Part shown: positions 1-7,984 of the stretch, piece by piece
How positions within the stretch are numbered: the stretch's first letter is position 1
Layout of the letters: every line of letters starts with the position of its first letter
Origin: Peptococcaceae bacterium UBA6116
Lineage (GTDB): Bacteria > Bacillota > Desulfitobacteriia > Desulfitobacteriales > Syntrophobotulaceae
DNA length: 64,000 bases
Assembly (NCBI GenBank): GCA_002423425.1
Contig: DIWC01000041.1
Span: 1-64,000 of the forward strand
Reading direction: 5' to 3'
Program-made: the position numbers and the translations under genes
The notes under the pieces: generated by a model
What the model saw: only the letters and a program-made list of their open reading frames with translations
What the model was told of the DNA's origin: nothing
The model's database searches: none

Positions 1-449
1 TCAGCTGCTTTCCCGTAATCCGAGTTATGTTCGATACAGTATTCTACAATCTGAATGCGCTCTTCCAATGTTGTTTTTCTACTTTTCGTCATGCGGACTC
101 TACCCCCATGGTTAGATTTAAATTCCTCATGACTATTGTATTGCTTTATCCAATTAGAAACAGCACTTCGAGAAGATATTCCATATTTGTCCGCCAAATC
201 AAGTTCCGATCCTTTTCCAGTTATATAATCCTGAACAACCTGCTCTTTAAACTCCTTGGTATAGCTTTGATTGATCCTTGGGGGTTCTAATCCAGCCATT
301 CCTTTTTTTCGATACTTTTTAAGCCAGGATCGTAATGAGCTCGTGGCAAATCCATATGTTTGTCTTAACTGACATAATCTTTCTCCATTCAAATACCGTT
401 GAATAATTTCCATCTTAGTTTCTTGTGTGAACTTTGGCGATCGTCCCAT
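1..449 (-). CDS. IS3-family (IS150-like) transposase OrfA, partial
   Basis: The minus strand is open from ATG at 449 to the window edge, so the 3' end is missing. The 149 visible residues hold two helix-turn-helix modules: one begins GRSPKFTQETKMEIIQRY and the second SYTKEFKEQVVQDY. This is the arrangement of OrfA in IS150-type IS3 elements, where OrfA binds the terminal repeats and OrfB (not visible) carries the DDE nuclease. The start has a GGGGAG ribosome-binding site about eight bases upstream. That site lies inside a large inverted repeat (457-505), so the initiation signal can be masked when RNA reads in from outside. Residues about 118-149 begin a further basic segment (MTKSRKTTLEERIQ). 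A stand-alone HTH protein is possible but less likely. Confidence 0.8.
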   Translation of the reverse strand, partial: MGRSPKFTQETKMEIIQRYLNGERLCQLRQTYGFATSSLRSWLKKYRKKGMAGLEPPRINQSYTKEFKEQVVQDYITGKGSELDLADKYGISSRSAVSNWIKQYNSHEEFKSNHGGRVRMTKSRKTTLEERIQIVEYCIEHNSDYGKAA

Positions 450-456
450 AAAAATA

Positions 457-505
457 CTCCCCTCATGTGACAGTTTATTTTTTTTACTGTCTACTCTGAG
501 GGGAG
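457..505. repeat. Nested inverted repeat over the transposase RBS
   Basis: CTCCCCTCA (457-465) pairs with TGAGGGGAG (497-505), and inside it GACAGT (469-474) pairs with ACTGTC (486-491). The outer left arm contains the complement of the transposase Shine-Dalgarno sequence. A transcript entering from outside could fold this arm and block translation. Confidence 0.7.
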
Positions 506-630
506 GTCTCATTATGAGGCGTCTTTTTATTATTAATGAAAACTTAGCATTATCTTAATAAATACTTAGCATTATTTTGGTACATTATATATAGAAAGCG
601 GTGAAACCCAATTTTATGGAGGAAGAATAG

Positions 631-1266
631 ATGGATGTCAGTACTCATCTGGAAATAGCTAAAATTGTAAAAAAGGCCGTTGAAGAACAGTTTCCTATAA
701 AACTTGATACGACCGGCTTTTATTATGGAGCAATCAAACCGGATATCTCTCCTGAGTTGGTAAAGATTCTTCACTATAAAAAAGACTCTTTCAATTATAT
801 AAAGCAAGAAATAAAAAAACTTTGGGAAACAAAGCCGATTGGAACAATGAAATATTCAAGGCACTTATCCGAACGCTTGGGTGTTATTATGCACTATATA
901 ACGGATTATTTCTGCTATGTCCATTCGGATCATTATCAAGGCAGCATGTTTTTGCACTGCCTCTATGAACTGGAACTTGCAGTTTACTGCAAAGTAAAGG
1001 CAAGAAAGCTGAAAATAAACAACGATTGCGGAAAGTCAAATATATTAAGAAATTACAATGATTTAGGTCATTATATCGAAAAGCTTCATTGTGAATATAT
1101 GAGTAAAAAACCGGGCAAAGGGCTGGATATCTCTTTTGCCCTCCAAGCATGTATAACACTTTGCCTTTCCATGATTTCCGCCGCCTTTAATACAGGAAAA
1201 AGCCCTGTGCAGTTCAGGCAGCTTAATGAGGATTGTCTGCCAGGACTAGTAAAGAAACTGGGCTAA
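631..1266 (+). CDS. Zinc-dependent phospholipase C-like protein
   Basis: A 211-residue protein without a signal peptide. It resembles the zinc-dependent phospholipase C / S1-P1 nuclease-like fold (Zn_dep_PLPC): an early His in DVSTHLEIA, an Asp in GAIKPDISP, then HYITDYFCYVHSDH and a downstream HCLYELELA motif, together giving a plausible set of His/Asp/Glu metal ligands. Many Clostridia carry short intracellular members whose substrate is unknown. The start ATG has GGAGGAAG upstream. It is followed after 15 bases by a lipid glycosyltransferase-like gene, so a role in membrane lipid metabolism is a reasonable inference, not shown. The family call is fairly secure; the substrate is not. Confidence 0.7.
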   Translation: MDVSTHLEIAKIVKKAVEEQFPIKLDTTGFYYGAIKPDISPELVKILHYKKDSFNYIKQEIKKLWETKPIGTMKYSRHLSERLGVIMHYITDYFCYVHSDHYQGSMFLHCLYELELAVYCKVKARKLKINNDCGKSNILRNYNDLGHYIEKLHCEYMSKKPGKGLDISFALQACITLCLSMISAAFNTGKSPVQFRQLNEDCLPGLVKKLG

Positions 1267-1281
1267 AAAGGGGGTCAATCT

Positions 1282-2433
1282 ATGCCAAACCAACGCATCC
1301 TATTTCTTTCTGCCACCTTTGGTGCCGGACATGTACGGGCTGCAGAAGCGATTATTGAAGAAATTCTTAAAAGGAATCCGATGACAGAAATTACTCACTT
1401 AGATTATGGGGAACTGCTTAGTCCAACATTTAATACCATTATTAAGAATACTTATCTGGGAATAATCAAACATACACCAAAACTTTGGAGGACATTTTAT
1501 TACGGTACAGCCAGAATTTCACCTGATTCAAGATTACAGCGTTTCTTTAATAGTATGGGCAGTACTGATTTGTTAAAATACGTCAATAGCATCCAACCCG
1601 ATTTGATTGTCTGCACCTATCCCACGGTGGCCGGAGTATTGGCGCAATTGAGGCTGAAGAAAGCTCTGAATGTCCCGCTGGTCATGGTAGTAACGGATTA
1701 CGCCGTTCATAATCAATGGATCCATAAGGGTGCGGATATGTATTTTGCAGGTTGCCGGGATGTCTATGAAGGGCTTGTCTCCAGAGGGATTGACTCTCAA
1801 TCGATTCTAGTGACGGGGATCCCGGTAAGTCCCAGGTTTGAATTGCAATCAAATCGCTGTGATATGAGGTCCAAGCTAGGCTTGTTTCCTGATCGTCCTA
1901 CCTTCTTAATCATGGGTGGGGCCTATGGAGTTCTAAGTAATCTAAAAGGGGTATGCGCAATGACCGGAAATATGTCCCTTCCTTCCCAGACCATCGTCGT
2001 TTGCGGCCATAATGAAAAGCTATACAATTCTCTGGATGATGTCATGGAAAACTCCCTCAATCCGATCATCCGTTTCGGCTATGTAAACAATATAGAGGAA
2101 TTAATGACGGCAGCTGATGTTATTGTTACCAAAGCGGGTGGATTGATCGTTACGGAAGCTTTGACCAAACGCTTGCCGCTTGTTATATTCAACCCTATCC
2201 CTGGCCAGGAAGAAGAAAATGCCAATTTTTTAAGTAAGATTGGGGCCGGCAAAACGGCTAATAATTTGCAAGAGTTGGAGCAGATACTCCACTTCCTCTT
2301 AATCCATCCGCAAGAATTAAAAAAAATGCAGCAAGGAGCAGCTCAAGCTTTGCCTGGGAAGGCTGCAAAACAGATTGTTGATTATATTCTTAGCTTAGAG
2401 TATTATACGGGAGATTGTGTAAAGATGGGGTAA
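1282..2433 (+). CDS. MGDG synthase-family glycosyltransferase
   Basis: 383 residues, the usual length for the bacterial monogalactosyl-/diglucosyl-diacylglycerol synthase family (GT28). The N-terminal domain opens with ILFLSATFGAGHVRAAEA, the GAGH lipid-acceptor motif of UgtP and MGDG synthases. The C-terminal half has the UDP-sugar-binding region around FGYVNNIEELMTAADV and TKAGGLIVTEALTKRLPLV. It would transfer sugar from UDP-glucose or UDP-galactose to diacylglycerol at the inner membrane face. The RBS is a good GGGGG run (aaaagggggtcaatctATG). It is probably cotranscribed with the upstream phospholipase-like gene, and a terminator follows at 2474-2510. Sugar specificity cannot be read from sequence. 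Confidence 0.85.
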   Translation: MPNQRILFLSATFGAGHVRAAEAIIEEILKRNPMTEITHLDYGELLSPTFNTIIKNTYLGIIKHTPKLWRTFYYGTARISPDSRLQRFFNSMGSTDLLKYVNSIQPDLIVCTYPTVAGVLAQLRLKKALNVPLVMVVTDYAVHNQWIHKGADMYFAGCRDVYEGLVSRGIDSQSILVTGIPVSPRFELQSNRCDMRSKLGLFPDRPTFLIMGGAYGVLSNLKGVCAMTGNMSLPSQTIVVCGHNEKLYNSLDDVMENSLNPIIRFGYVNNIEELMTAADVIVTKAGGLIVTEALTKRLPLVIFNPIPGQEEENANFLSKIGAGKTANNLQELEQILHFLLIHPQELKKMQQGAAQALPGKAAKQIVDYILSLEYYTGDCVKMG

Positions 2434-2473
2434 TTCAAGGATAAATGCATGATTGTCGTTAATTGAAGAAGTA

Positions 2474-2510
2474 CCAGAGTGTTATAATTCAACACTTTGG
2501 CTTTTTATAT
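2474..2510 (+). terminator. Intrinsic terminator after the glycosyltransferase
   Basis: CCAGAGTGTT (2474-2483) pairs with AACACTTTGG (2491-2500) with one mismatch around a seven-base loop, and is followed by a T-rich run. It separates the lipid genes from uppP. Confidence 0.75.
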
Positions 2511-2595
2511 TTTTCCCTGGTCAAAATATAAAGAGGATTTATTGATAAAGGCAAGAAATTCTTATGGGGAAGGATATATACAAAAAGGGGATCAC

Positions 2596-3438
2596 ATGGA
2601 AACACTACTCTTCATAATAAAATCAATTATCTTAGGGATCGTTGAGGGCATTACAGAATTTTTGCCGGTATCTTCAACCGGTCATCTAATTATATTTCAA
2701 AACTTAATCGGTTTTGAAGGGATTAATCCAAGTTATGTTGAGATGTATACCTATGTAATTCAACTTGGTGCTATATTGGCGGTTGTTATTCTTTACTGGA
2801 GAAAAATAACTAATACTCTGGTAAATTTCTTCCCTCAAAAGGTTGGGTATGATAAATCGGGATTTAAATTTTGGTTTATGATCGTGATTGCCTGTATTCC
2901 CGGAGGCGTTATTGGATTACTTTTTGGTGATTTAGCAGACAAGTATTTATTTTCACCGATACCTGTAGCCATTACCTTATTTTTTGGCGGTATAGCAATT
3001 ATTTATGCCGAAAAGAGGTTCCGAAATAATTTAATGGGACAAGAGTTAAATGTCAGCGTCAGGCAAGCATGGATCATCGGGTTATTTCAATGTCTGGCTA
3101 TCATTCCGGGGATGTCCCGGTCGGCTTCAACAATTATAGGAGGATGGGTATCGGGACTTTCCACCGTGGCAGCTACCGAGTTCTCCTTTTTTTTAGCCAT
3201 TCCGGTTATGGTGGGAATGAGCTTATTAAAGATTTTAAAGATAGGTGGCTTATTTACTCTTACATCCCAAGAAACGATTGCCCTTGCCGTAGGATTTATC
3301 GTTTCTTTTTTCGTTGCTATGATCGTAATCAATAAGTTTATTTCCTATCTAAAGAAAAAAACAATGAAGATATTTGCAGTCTATCGCATGATATTTGCCG
3401 TGATAGTTTTAATAGCCGGAGCATTGAGGCTTTTTTGA
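2596..3438 (+). CDS. uppP: Undecaprenyl-diphosphate phosphatase
   Basis: Dephosphorylates undecaprenyl pyrophosphate to recycle the lipid carrier for peptidoglycan and other wall polymers; an integral membrane protein. The 280-residue product shows both BacA/UppP signatures: EGITEFLPVSSTGHLI near the N-terminus and PGMSRSASTIIGGW in the second half, with about seven hydrophobic segments. An open frame extends upstream to 2497, but ATG at 2596 follows AAAAGGGG and gives the family N-terminus, so it was chosen. The upstream stretch overlaps the preceding terminator, which argues against the longer form. It appears to be monocistronic, followed by the riboswitch region. Confidence 0.93.
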   Translation: METLLFIIKSIILGIVEGITEFLPVSSTGHLIIFQNLIGFEGINPSYVEMYTYVIQLGAILAVVILYWRKITNTLVNFFPQKVGYDKSGFKFWFMIVIACIPGGVIGLLFGDLADKYLFSPIPVAITLFFGGIAIIYAEKRFRNNLMGQELNVSVRQAWIIGLFQCLAIIPGMSRSASTIIGGWVSGLSTVAATEFSFFLAIPVMVGMSLLKILKIGGLFTLTSQETIALAVGFIVSFFVAMIVINKFISYLKKKTMKIFAVYRMIFAVIVLIAGALRLF

Positions 3439-3501
3439 TTTATAGCGTCCCCAGCTAATAAAATAATTTGATTTGCCGCTGATATTATCTTCTAGTTATG
3501 G

Positions 3502-3507
3502 TAAAAT
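3502..3507 (+). promoter_or_regulatory. Extended -10 of the riboswitch transcript
   Basis: TATGGTAAAATG carries TGG-TAAAAT, an extended -10 just six bases before the riboswitch P1 stem. No clear -35 at 17 bp was found, so the call rests on position and the TG motif. Confidence 0.5.
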
Positions 3508-3512
3508 GTAAA

Positions 3513-3663
3513 TGCTTAGGTTGCTTAATTGCAATAAGAGGGAAACAGGTTAAAAGTCCTGTACGGTCCCGCCGCCGTAAGATGGAGCAAATTCAAATAT
3601 GCCACTGTTATCAACGGGAAGGCTGAATTTGCGGGGAAATCGAGTCGGAATACCCGCCTGAGC
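3513..3663 (+). promoter_or_regulatory. Adenosylcobalamin riboswitch
   Basis: Contains the conserved B12-box version AGTCGGAATACCCGCC at about 3643-3658, the GCCACTG...GGGAAGGC segment at 3601-3623, and CCCGCCGCCGTAAGATGGAGC upstream of it. GCTTAGG (3513-3519) can pair with CCTGAGC (3657-3663) as stem P1. It precedes the corrinoid genes, as expected for feedback repression by coenzyme B12. The terminator at 3775-3798 suggests transcriptional control. Confidence 0.93.
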
Positions 3664-3774
3664 TTTTTATAAGCACTGTTTTCACGGAGCATGAAAGGTG
3701 TAGCATACAAATTACGCAATAATTTTATTATTGCTTGTTGTTCAAACAGTATGAATTATTACTTTTTCTGATAA

Positions 3775-3798
3775 GTGGAGTGCTTGCTCCATTTTTTT
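3775..3798 (+). terminator. Riboswitch-coupled terminator before cobT
   Basis: GTGGAG, a TGCTTG loop, CTCCAT and a run of T residues. It lies between the riboswitch and cobT, so it is the likely expression platform: bound cofactor would favour this hairpin and stop transcription. Confidence 0.75.
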
Positions 3799-3851
3799 AT
3801 TTTTAAGAGGGACCAGACGGAATTAAGAAAGAAGAAGGAGTGGGAAAAAAT

Positions 3852-4943
3852 ATGGGCTGCTTACAGGAAAAAGTAAAAAGCTATGTTGACGGAGTCAGAA
3901 CAATTAATGGGGAGGCAAGCAGTCAGGCTCAAATATACATCGATGGTTTGGTAAAACCTCCGGGCAGTCTCGGAAGACTGGAATCAATTGCCGTAAAAAT
4001 TGCCGGAATCACCGGAAAAACAAAAAATACCTTAGCAAAAAAATGCATTATTGTCTTTTGCTCCGATAACGGCGTGGTTGAAGAGGGGGTTGCCAGTGCG
4101 CCTAAGTCTGTAACCTTGAGGCAATCGCTGAACTGTACCAAAGGAATAACCGGAGTTAACGTTTTAGCCAGGCAGGCTAAAGCAGATGTTCTCGTTGTTG
4201 ATATCGGTATCGATGCGGATATTGAGGACCCACAACTTCTCAATAGAAAAATACGCAAATCTACCTCGAATATTGCTCAGGGTGCTGCTATGTCTTATGA
4301 GGAAGCTTGTAAAGCTATCCTGGCGGGTGTAGAAATGGTTGAACTGGCTATAGATAAAGGATATGAGGTAATTGGCACCGGTGAAATGGGTATAGGCAAT
4401 ACAACGACAAGCAGCGCAATTTTTACTGCTTATTCCGGTCTTCCTACCTCCCGAACAGTTGGCAGAGGAGCGGGAGCTCTGCAAGAGACTTACGAAAAAA
4501 AGAAAAAAATAGTCTCCCAAGCCATAGAAATCAATAAGCCCGATTTAAGAGATCCGATTGATGTGCTTGCTAAGCTCGGCGGGTTTGATATCGCCGGCAT
4601 GGCAGGAGTATATATAGGAGCGGCTTATCACAGAATACCGGTGGTCATGGACGGATTCATCAGTGCTGCCGCTGCCTTGATTGCCTTAAAGCTAAATGCA
4701 AAGGTCAAAGATTATATTATCGAATCTCATGCTTCGGCCGAACCGGGTTTTCTGGAGTTAATGAAAGAAATGAAACTGCAGCCGATGTTTGATATGGGTA
4801 TGAGATTAGGAGAGGGAAGCGGCTGTCCGCTGGCGTTTGTGGCCATCGATATGGCTTGTGCGATGGTTGGCGAAATGGCAACTTTTGCCGAGGCTCAAAT
4901 CGATGAAAAGTATTTGGCTCAACTTGATAAATTTGAGTTTTAA
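3852..4943 (+). CDS. cobT: Nicotinate-nucleotide-DMB phosphoribosyltransferase
   Basis: Moves phosphoribose from nicotinate mononucleotide to dimethylbenzimidazole or another lower-ligand base to give alpha-ribazole phosphate, the first step of nucleotide-loop assembly. The 363-residue product is full length: early VKPPGSLGRLE, central GTGEMGIGNTTTSSAI, and SHASAEPGF around residue 300, which contains the catalytic glutamate. A GTG at 3840 opens the same frame four codons earlier but overlaps the GAAGGAG ribosome-binding site; ATG 3852, eleven bases downstream, was chosen. It is the first gene behind the riboswitch and terminator, so it should be repressed by cobalamin. Being first fits a salvage or lower-ligand remodelling cluster. 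Confidence 0.95.
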   Translation: MGCLQEKVKSYVDGVRTINGEASSQAQIYIDGLVKPPGSLGRLESIAVKIAGITGKTKNTLAKKCIIVFCSDNGVVEEGVASAPKSVTLRQSLNCTKGITGVNVLARQAKADVLVVDIGIDADIEDPQLLNRKIRKSTSNIAQGAAMSYEEACKAILAGVEMVELAIDKGYEVIGTGEMGIGNTTTSSAIFTAYSGLPTSRTVGRGAGALQETYEKKKKIVSQAIEINKPDLRDPIDVLAKLGGFDIAGMAGVYIGAAYHRIPVVMDGFISAAAALIALKLNAKVKDYIIESHASAEPGFLELMKEMKLQPMFDMGMRLGEGSGCPLAFVAIDMACAMVGEMATFAEAQIDEKYLAQLDKFEF

Positions 4944-4982
4944 ATTGTAAAGATAAATTATTATTATTTGAAGAAAGGGTAG

Positions 4983-5156
4983 TATGAAAAGGCCGATCTG
5001 ATTATTTATGCCGGATCACTCGTCAATCCGGAACTCCTTAAAATGGTTAAAACTGGCTGCAGAATTCTTGATAGTTCCTGCCTTACCCTGGAGCAGGTGA
5101 TTGCAGTTTCTAAAGCGGTTTATATCCTTGCGGCTTATAAGAATAGTTGCTGTTAG
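4983..5156 (+). pseudogene. cbiF: cbiF (precorrin-4 C11-methyltransferase) remnant
   Basis: Read in frame from 4986 the product contains KADLIIYAGSLVNPELLKMV and, a few residues on, LDSSCLTLEQV. These match the early part of CbiF/CobM, the SAM-dependent C11 methyltransferase of corrin ring synthesis. The frame has no start codon, and the match stops after about 45 residues where a full enzyme has about 250. It lies between cobT and cbiA, so an internal deletion probably removed the rest of cbiF and perhaps further cbi genes. Confidence 0.8.
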
Positions 5157-5184
5157 AAAATATATAATTATTGGAGAGCTTTTT

Positions 5185-6555
5185 ATGCGAGTGAAAATAC
5201 CGCGGATTATGTTTGCTGCCGTCGGCAGCGGCAGCGGTAAGACAACAATTACATGTGCGGTTTTGCAAGCCCTTATCGAGACCGGGGTTAAACCCGCAGC
5301 CTTTAAATGCGGGCCGGATTACATTGATCCTATGTTTCATACCGAAGTAATCGGCACTAAGTCGCGCAATTTAGATTTGTTCATGCTTTCCGGGGAAATC
5401 TGCAATTATTTATTGGCTGTCAATTCAGCCGGCACCCAAATTGCCGTATTAGAAGGAGTTATGGGTTATTACGACGGTCTTGGGGCCAAAAGTACGGAAG
5501 CCAGTTCTTATCACTTGGCGTTGGTAACAGGTACGCCGGTGGTCTTGATTGTCAATTGCTCCGGCGCTTCTGTCTCCCTGGCGGCATTGATCAGGGGATT
5601 CGCTGAATTTCGGGAGGACAGTGGAATTAAAGGAGTAATCTTAAATAACTTGTCCCCCTCCTTGTATCCTCAATATAAAGAAATGCTGCAAAAGGAGACA
5701 GGCATTGAGGTTCTCGGGTTCTTTCCCCACCTGCCGCAATGCAGCCTGGAGAGCAGGCATCTCGGATTGATAACGGCCTCGGAAGTAATTGACCTCAAGC
5801 AAAAAATAAAACGGTTAGCCCGGCAGGCCCGAAGTTCAATCGAGATTGACAAGCTCCTTACAATTGCCGGGGAGGCACCGGAAATTCATTATCCTGAAAT
5901 CAGGATAAAAAAAAGTTTGCCAATTACTGTAGGGGTAGCTAAGGATAAAGCTTTTTGTTTTTACTATCAGGATAGCCTGGAACTTTTGGAGAAAATGGGC
6001 GCAACGATCCAATATTTTAGTCCTCTTGCGGATAAGAATCTGCCTGAATGCGATGGACTGATTCTAGGAGGGGGTTATCCCGAAATCCATGCCAAAGAAC
6101 TGTCTGAGAATACGTCCATGCTCATGAGCATAAAGACCGTTCTGACAAACAACATGCCATGTCTGGCTGAGTGCGGCGGATTCATGTACCTGTTGGATAT
6201 GCTTACCGACAAAGAGGGTCATGAATATAAGATGACAGGATTCTTACCCGGTAAAACTTCAATGACCGAGAAACTTAACCGTTTCGGCTATATCACCTTG
6301 GTATCCGCAAACGATAATTTGCTTTGCTCCGCAGGGGATAAAATAAATGCCCATGAATTTCATTATTCAGATTCAACTTGTAATGGCAGCGGCTTTACTG
6401 CCATTAAACCGGCTGGCGGCAGGCAATGGAGTTGTATTAATACCGGGGAAAACTTATTTGCCGGCTATCCCCACCTTCATCTGTGGGGAAACATTGATTT
6501 TGCTTATTCGTTTATGGAAAAATGCCGGAAATACAAAAAGAACAATGATAGCTAG
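5185..6555 (+). CDS. cbiA: Cobyrinate a,c-diamide synthase
   Basis: ATP- and glutamine-dependent amidation of the a and c carboxylates of cobyrinate (CbiA/CobB). The 456-residue product has the N-terminal dethiobiotin-synthetase-like domain with P-loop AAVGSGSGKTTI, then AFKCGPDYIDPMFH, and a C-terminal class I glutamine amidotransferase domain with the nucleophile in LAECGGFMYL and a late HLHLWGNIDF His. The frame is open from 5101, but ATG 5185 follows GGAGAG and starts the family N-terminus (MRVKIPRIMFAAVGSG). The upstream 84 bases overlap the cbiF remnant. Its stop codon is the first base triplet of a palindromic repeat (6553-6639). Retention without the ring-forming genes here suggests use on salvaged precursors, or ring genes elsewhere. 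Confidence 0.93.
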   Translation: MRVKIPRIMFAAVGSGSGKTTITCAVLQALIETGVKPAAFKCGPDYIDPMFHTEVIGTKSRNLDLFMLSGEICNYLLAVNSAGTQIAVLEGVMGYYDGLGAKSTEASSYHLALVTGTPVVLIVNCSGASVSLAALIRGFAEFREDSGIKGVILNNLSPSLYPQYKEMLQKETGIEVLGFFPHLPQCSLESRHLGLITASEVIDLKQKIKRLARQARSSIEIDKLLTIAGEAPEIHYPEIRIKKSLPITVGVAKDKAFCFYYQDSLELLEKMGATIQYFSPLADKNLPECDGLILGGGYPEIHAKELSENTSMLMSIKTVLTNNMPCLAECGGFMYLLDMLTDKEGHEYKMTGFLPGKTSMTEKLNRFGYITLVSANDNLLCSAGDKINAHEFHYSDSTCNGSGFTAIKPAGGRQWSCINTGENLFAGYPHLHLWGNIDFAYSFMEKCRKYKKNNDS

Positions 6556-6639
6556 GTGAGATTTACACATTGCCCACTCCCCCCGCGCCAAAGCTGTTCA
6601 CTTGCTGATTACGCTACTGCGCCAAACCTTTCTCACCTA
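6553..6639 (-). repeat. Structured palindromic repeat, copy 1
   Basis: TAGGTGAGA (6553-6561) and TCTCACCTA (6631-6639) form 9-bp terminal arms. The minus strand over 6569-6631 aligns without gaps to 10101-10163 with 53 of 63 identical bases (counted by hand). The arms of the two copies differ in sequence but both pair. The repeat fills the cbiA-cobU gap and contains the cbiA stop codon. See the findings for the family. Confidence 0.8.
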
Positions 6640-6675
6640 ATAAATACATAGCCCTTTGCCAAAGGAGGGAAAAGA

Positions 6676-7227
6676 TTGTTAGTCTTAATTACAGGCGGCG
6701 TGGCCAGCGGCAAGTCGGAAATAGCCGAACGCATGTCAGTTTCAATTAATAGCGGGAAGATGGCCTATATTGCTACCATGAAGGCGGATGATGAGGAATG
6801 CCGGAAACGCGTGGTCAAGCACCGAAAGATGCGTGAAACGAAAGGGTTTGCTACCTTTGAAGTTCCGTATAACCTCTCCTTTCATATTGATAAATTCAAA
6901 GGCTATGATACAGGATTATTGGAATGCCTGTCCAACCTAACTGCGAATGAGATGTTTTTAGCCGGCAGGAGCGGCCGCGAAACTTTTAAAGAAATTTGTG
7001 CTGCTATCAAGCAGCTGGATCGAGAGGTCGGGAAACTGGTGATTGTATCGAGTACGATCTTGGCCGGCATTAATGCTTACGACCAATTTACCGAAGAATA
7101 TATTCAAGTTCTCGGTCAAATTAACTGCGAAATTGCGGCAGAAGCAGATGTTGTGGTCGAAGCGGTCTGTTCCCTTCCTGTTATTCATAAAGGGAAAAAG
7201 GAGATAGGGAATGAAAACTTTTTTTGA
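6676..7227 (+). CDS. cobU: CobU-like adenosylcobinamide kinase/guanylyltransferase
   Basis: Family role: phosphorylates adenosylcobinamide and then transfers GMP to make adenosylcobinamide-GDP. 183 residues, the family length. The N-terminus has P-loop ITGGVASGKSEIAERM, then AYIATMKADDEECRKRVVKH with HRKMR, the region of the guanylylated histidine. However the usual VSNEVGxGIVP segment reads VSSTILAGINAY and the family's DCLTLWLTN motif is only weakly kept. Start is TTG 6676 after AAAGGAGGG. It overlaps cobS by 17 bases. A second shorter paralogue follows cobS and keeps what this one has lost, so the two may share the work. Confidence 0.8.
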   Translation: MLVLITGGVASGKSEIAERMSVSINSGKMAYIATMKADDEECRKRVVKHRKMRETKGFATFEVPYNLSFHIDKFKGYDTGLLECLSNLTANEMFLAGRSGRETFKEICAAIKQLDREVGKLVIVSSTILAGINAYDQFTEEYIQVLGQINCEIAAEADVVVEAVCSLPVIHKGKKEIGNENFF

Positions 7228-7984
7228 GTCGGTTGTGGTAACCTTTTCCATGTATTCTAAGATTCCTATGCCGCAGGTTGCTTGGAATGAAAAAAATACG
7301 CGTTTCTCCTTAATCATTTTTCCGGCGGTTGGAGCGGTTATAGCAGTTGTTCTTTACCTTTTGTTTTATCTTTTTTCCTATTTTGACTTAAGTCCGGTTT
7401 TTTCCTCGGCAGCAGCGGTTTTTTTAGTGGTACAGATTACCGGAGGACTGCATCTCGATGGTTACTGCGATACAATTGACGCCCTTTGTTCTCATCGAGA
7501 CCAGGAAGAAAAACTGCGTATTCTTAAAGATCCCCATCCGGGTGCCTTTGCCGTAATTTATACGGCTGTCCTGTTGGTTTTGCAGTTTGGAGCCTGGTAT
7601 CAGGTTTTGTTGACACCGCGTTGCCTTTTCATTGTCCTGATTGCCTTCATTCTGTCCCGTTCTTTAACTGCTTTGGCACTTGTCTCTTTCCGCTGTGCCC
7701 GGACGGCAGGCCTGGCTTCTGCTTTTGCCGGTAATACTTCGAAAAAAGCGGTGAGATTGGTTTTGAGCGGATATATAATTTTTTGTTTTATTGTTATGTT
7801 GTATCTTGATGTTTTAGCGGCGATCATAACTATCATACTTGTATTTTTATCATATTTATGGTTTTATCTGATGGCCAAAAAACAATTCGGCGGTCTGACC
7901 GGAGATTTATCCGGTTTTTACATCGTGATTTGTGAAACGGTAGTGCTGGTAACGTCTTCAATGATAGGGGGAATAATAACGTGA
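7211..7984 (+). CDS. cobS: Adenosylcobinamide-GDP ribazoletransferase
   Basis: Joins adenosylcobinamide-GDP to alpha-ribazole (phosphate) at the membrane, the penultimate or last step of cobalamin assembly. 257 residues with about six hydrophobic segments. The family signature GGLHLDGYCDTIDAL with its acidic residues is near residue 80, followed by DPHPGAFAVIYTA. The ATG at 7211 lies inside the 3' end of the upstream cobU, and the TGA stop overlaps the GTG start of the small cobU paralogue (GTGA), which indicates translational coupling across the three genes. Confidence 0.93.
   Translation: MKTFFESVVVTFSMYSKIPMPQVAWNEKNTRFSLIIFPAVGAVIAVVLYLLFYLFSYFDLSPVFSSAAAVFLVVQITGGLHLDGYCDTIDALCSHRDQEEKLRILKDPHPGAFAVIYTAVLLVLQFGAWYQVLLTPRCLFIVLIAFILSRSLTALALVSFRCARTAGLASAFAGNTSKKAVRLVLSGYIIFCFIVMLYLDVLAAIITIILVFLSYLWFYLMAKKQFGGLTGDLSGFYIVICETVVLVTSSMIGGIIT

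Larger units (their letters stand above)
1..511 (-). mobile_element. Insertion sequence, one end visible (IS3 family)
   Basis: The transposase gene and its leader occupy the left edge. The outer end is placed tentatively at about 511, where the minus strand reads TGAGACCTCCCC, because IS ends of this group start with TGA. The other end lies outside the window, so neither target duplication nor paired terminal repeats could be checked. Confidence 0.45.
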
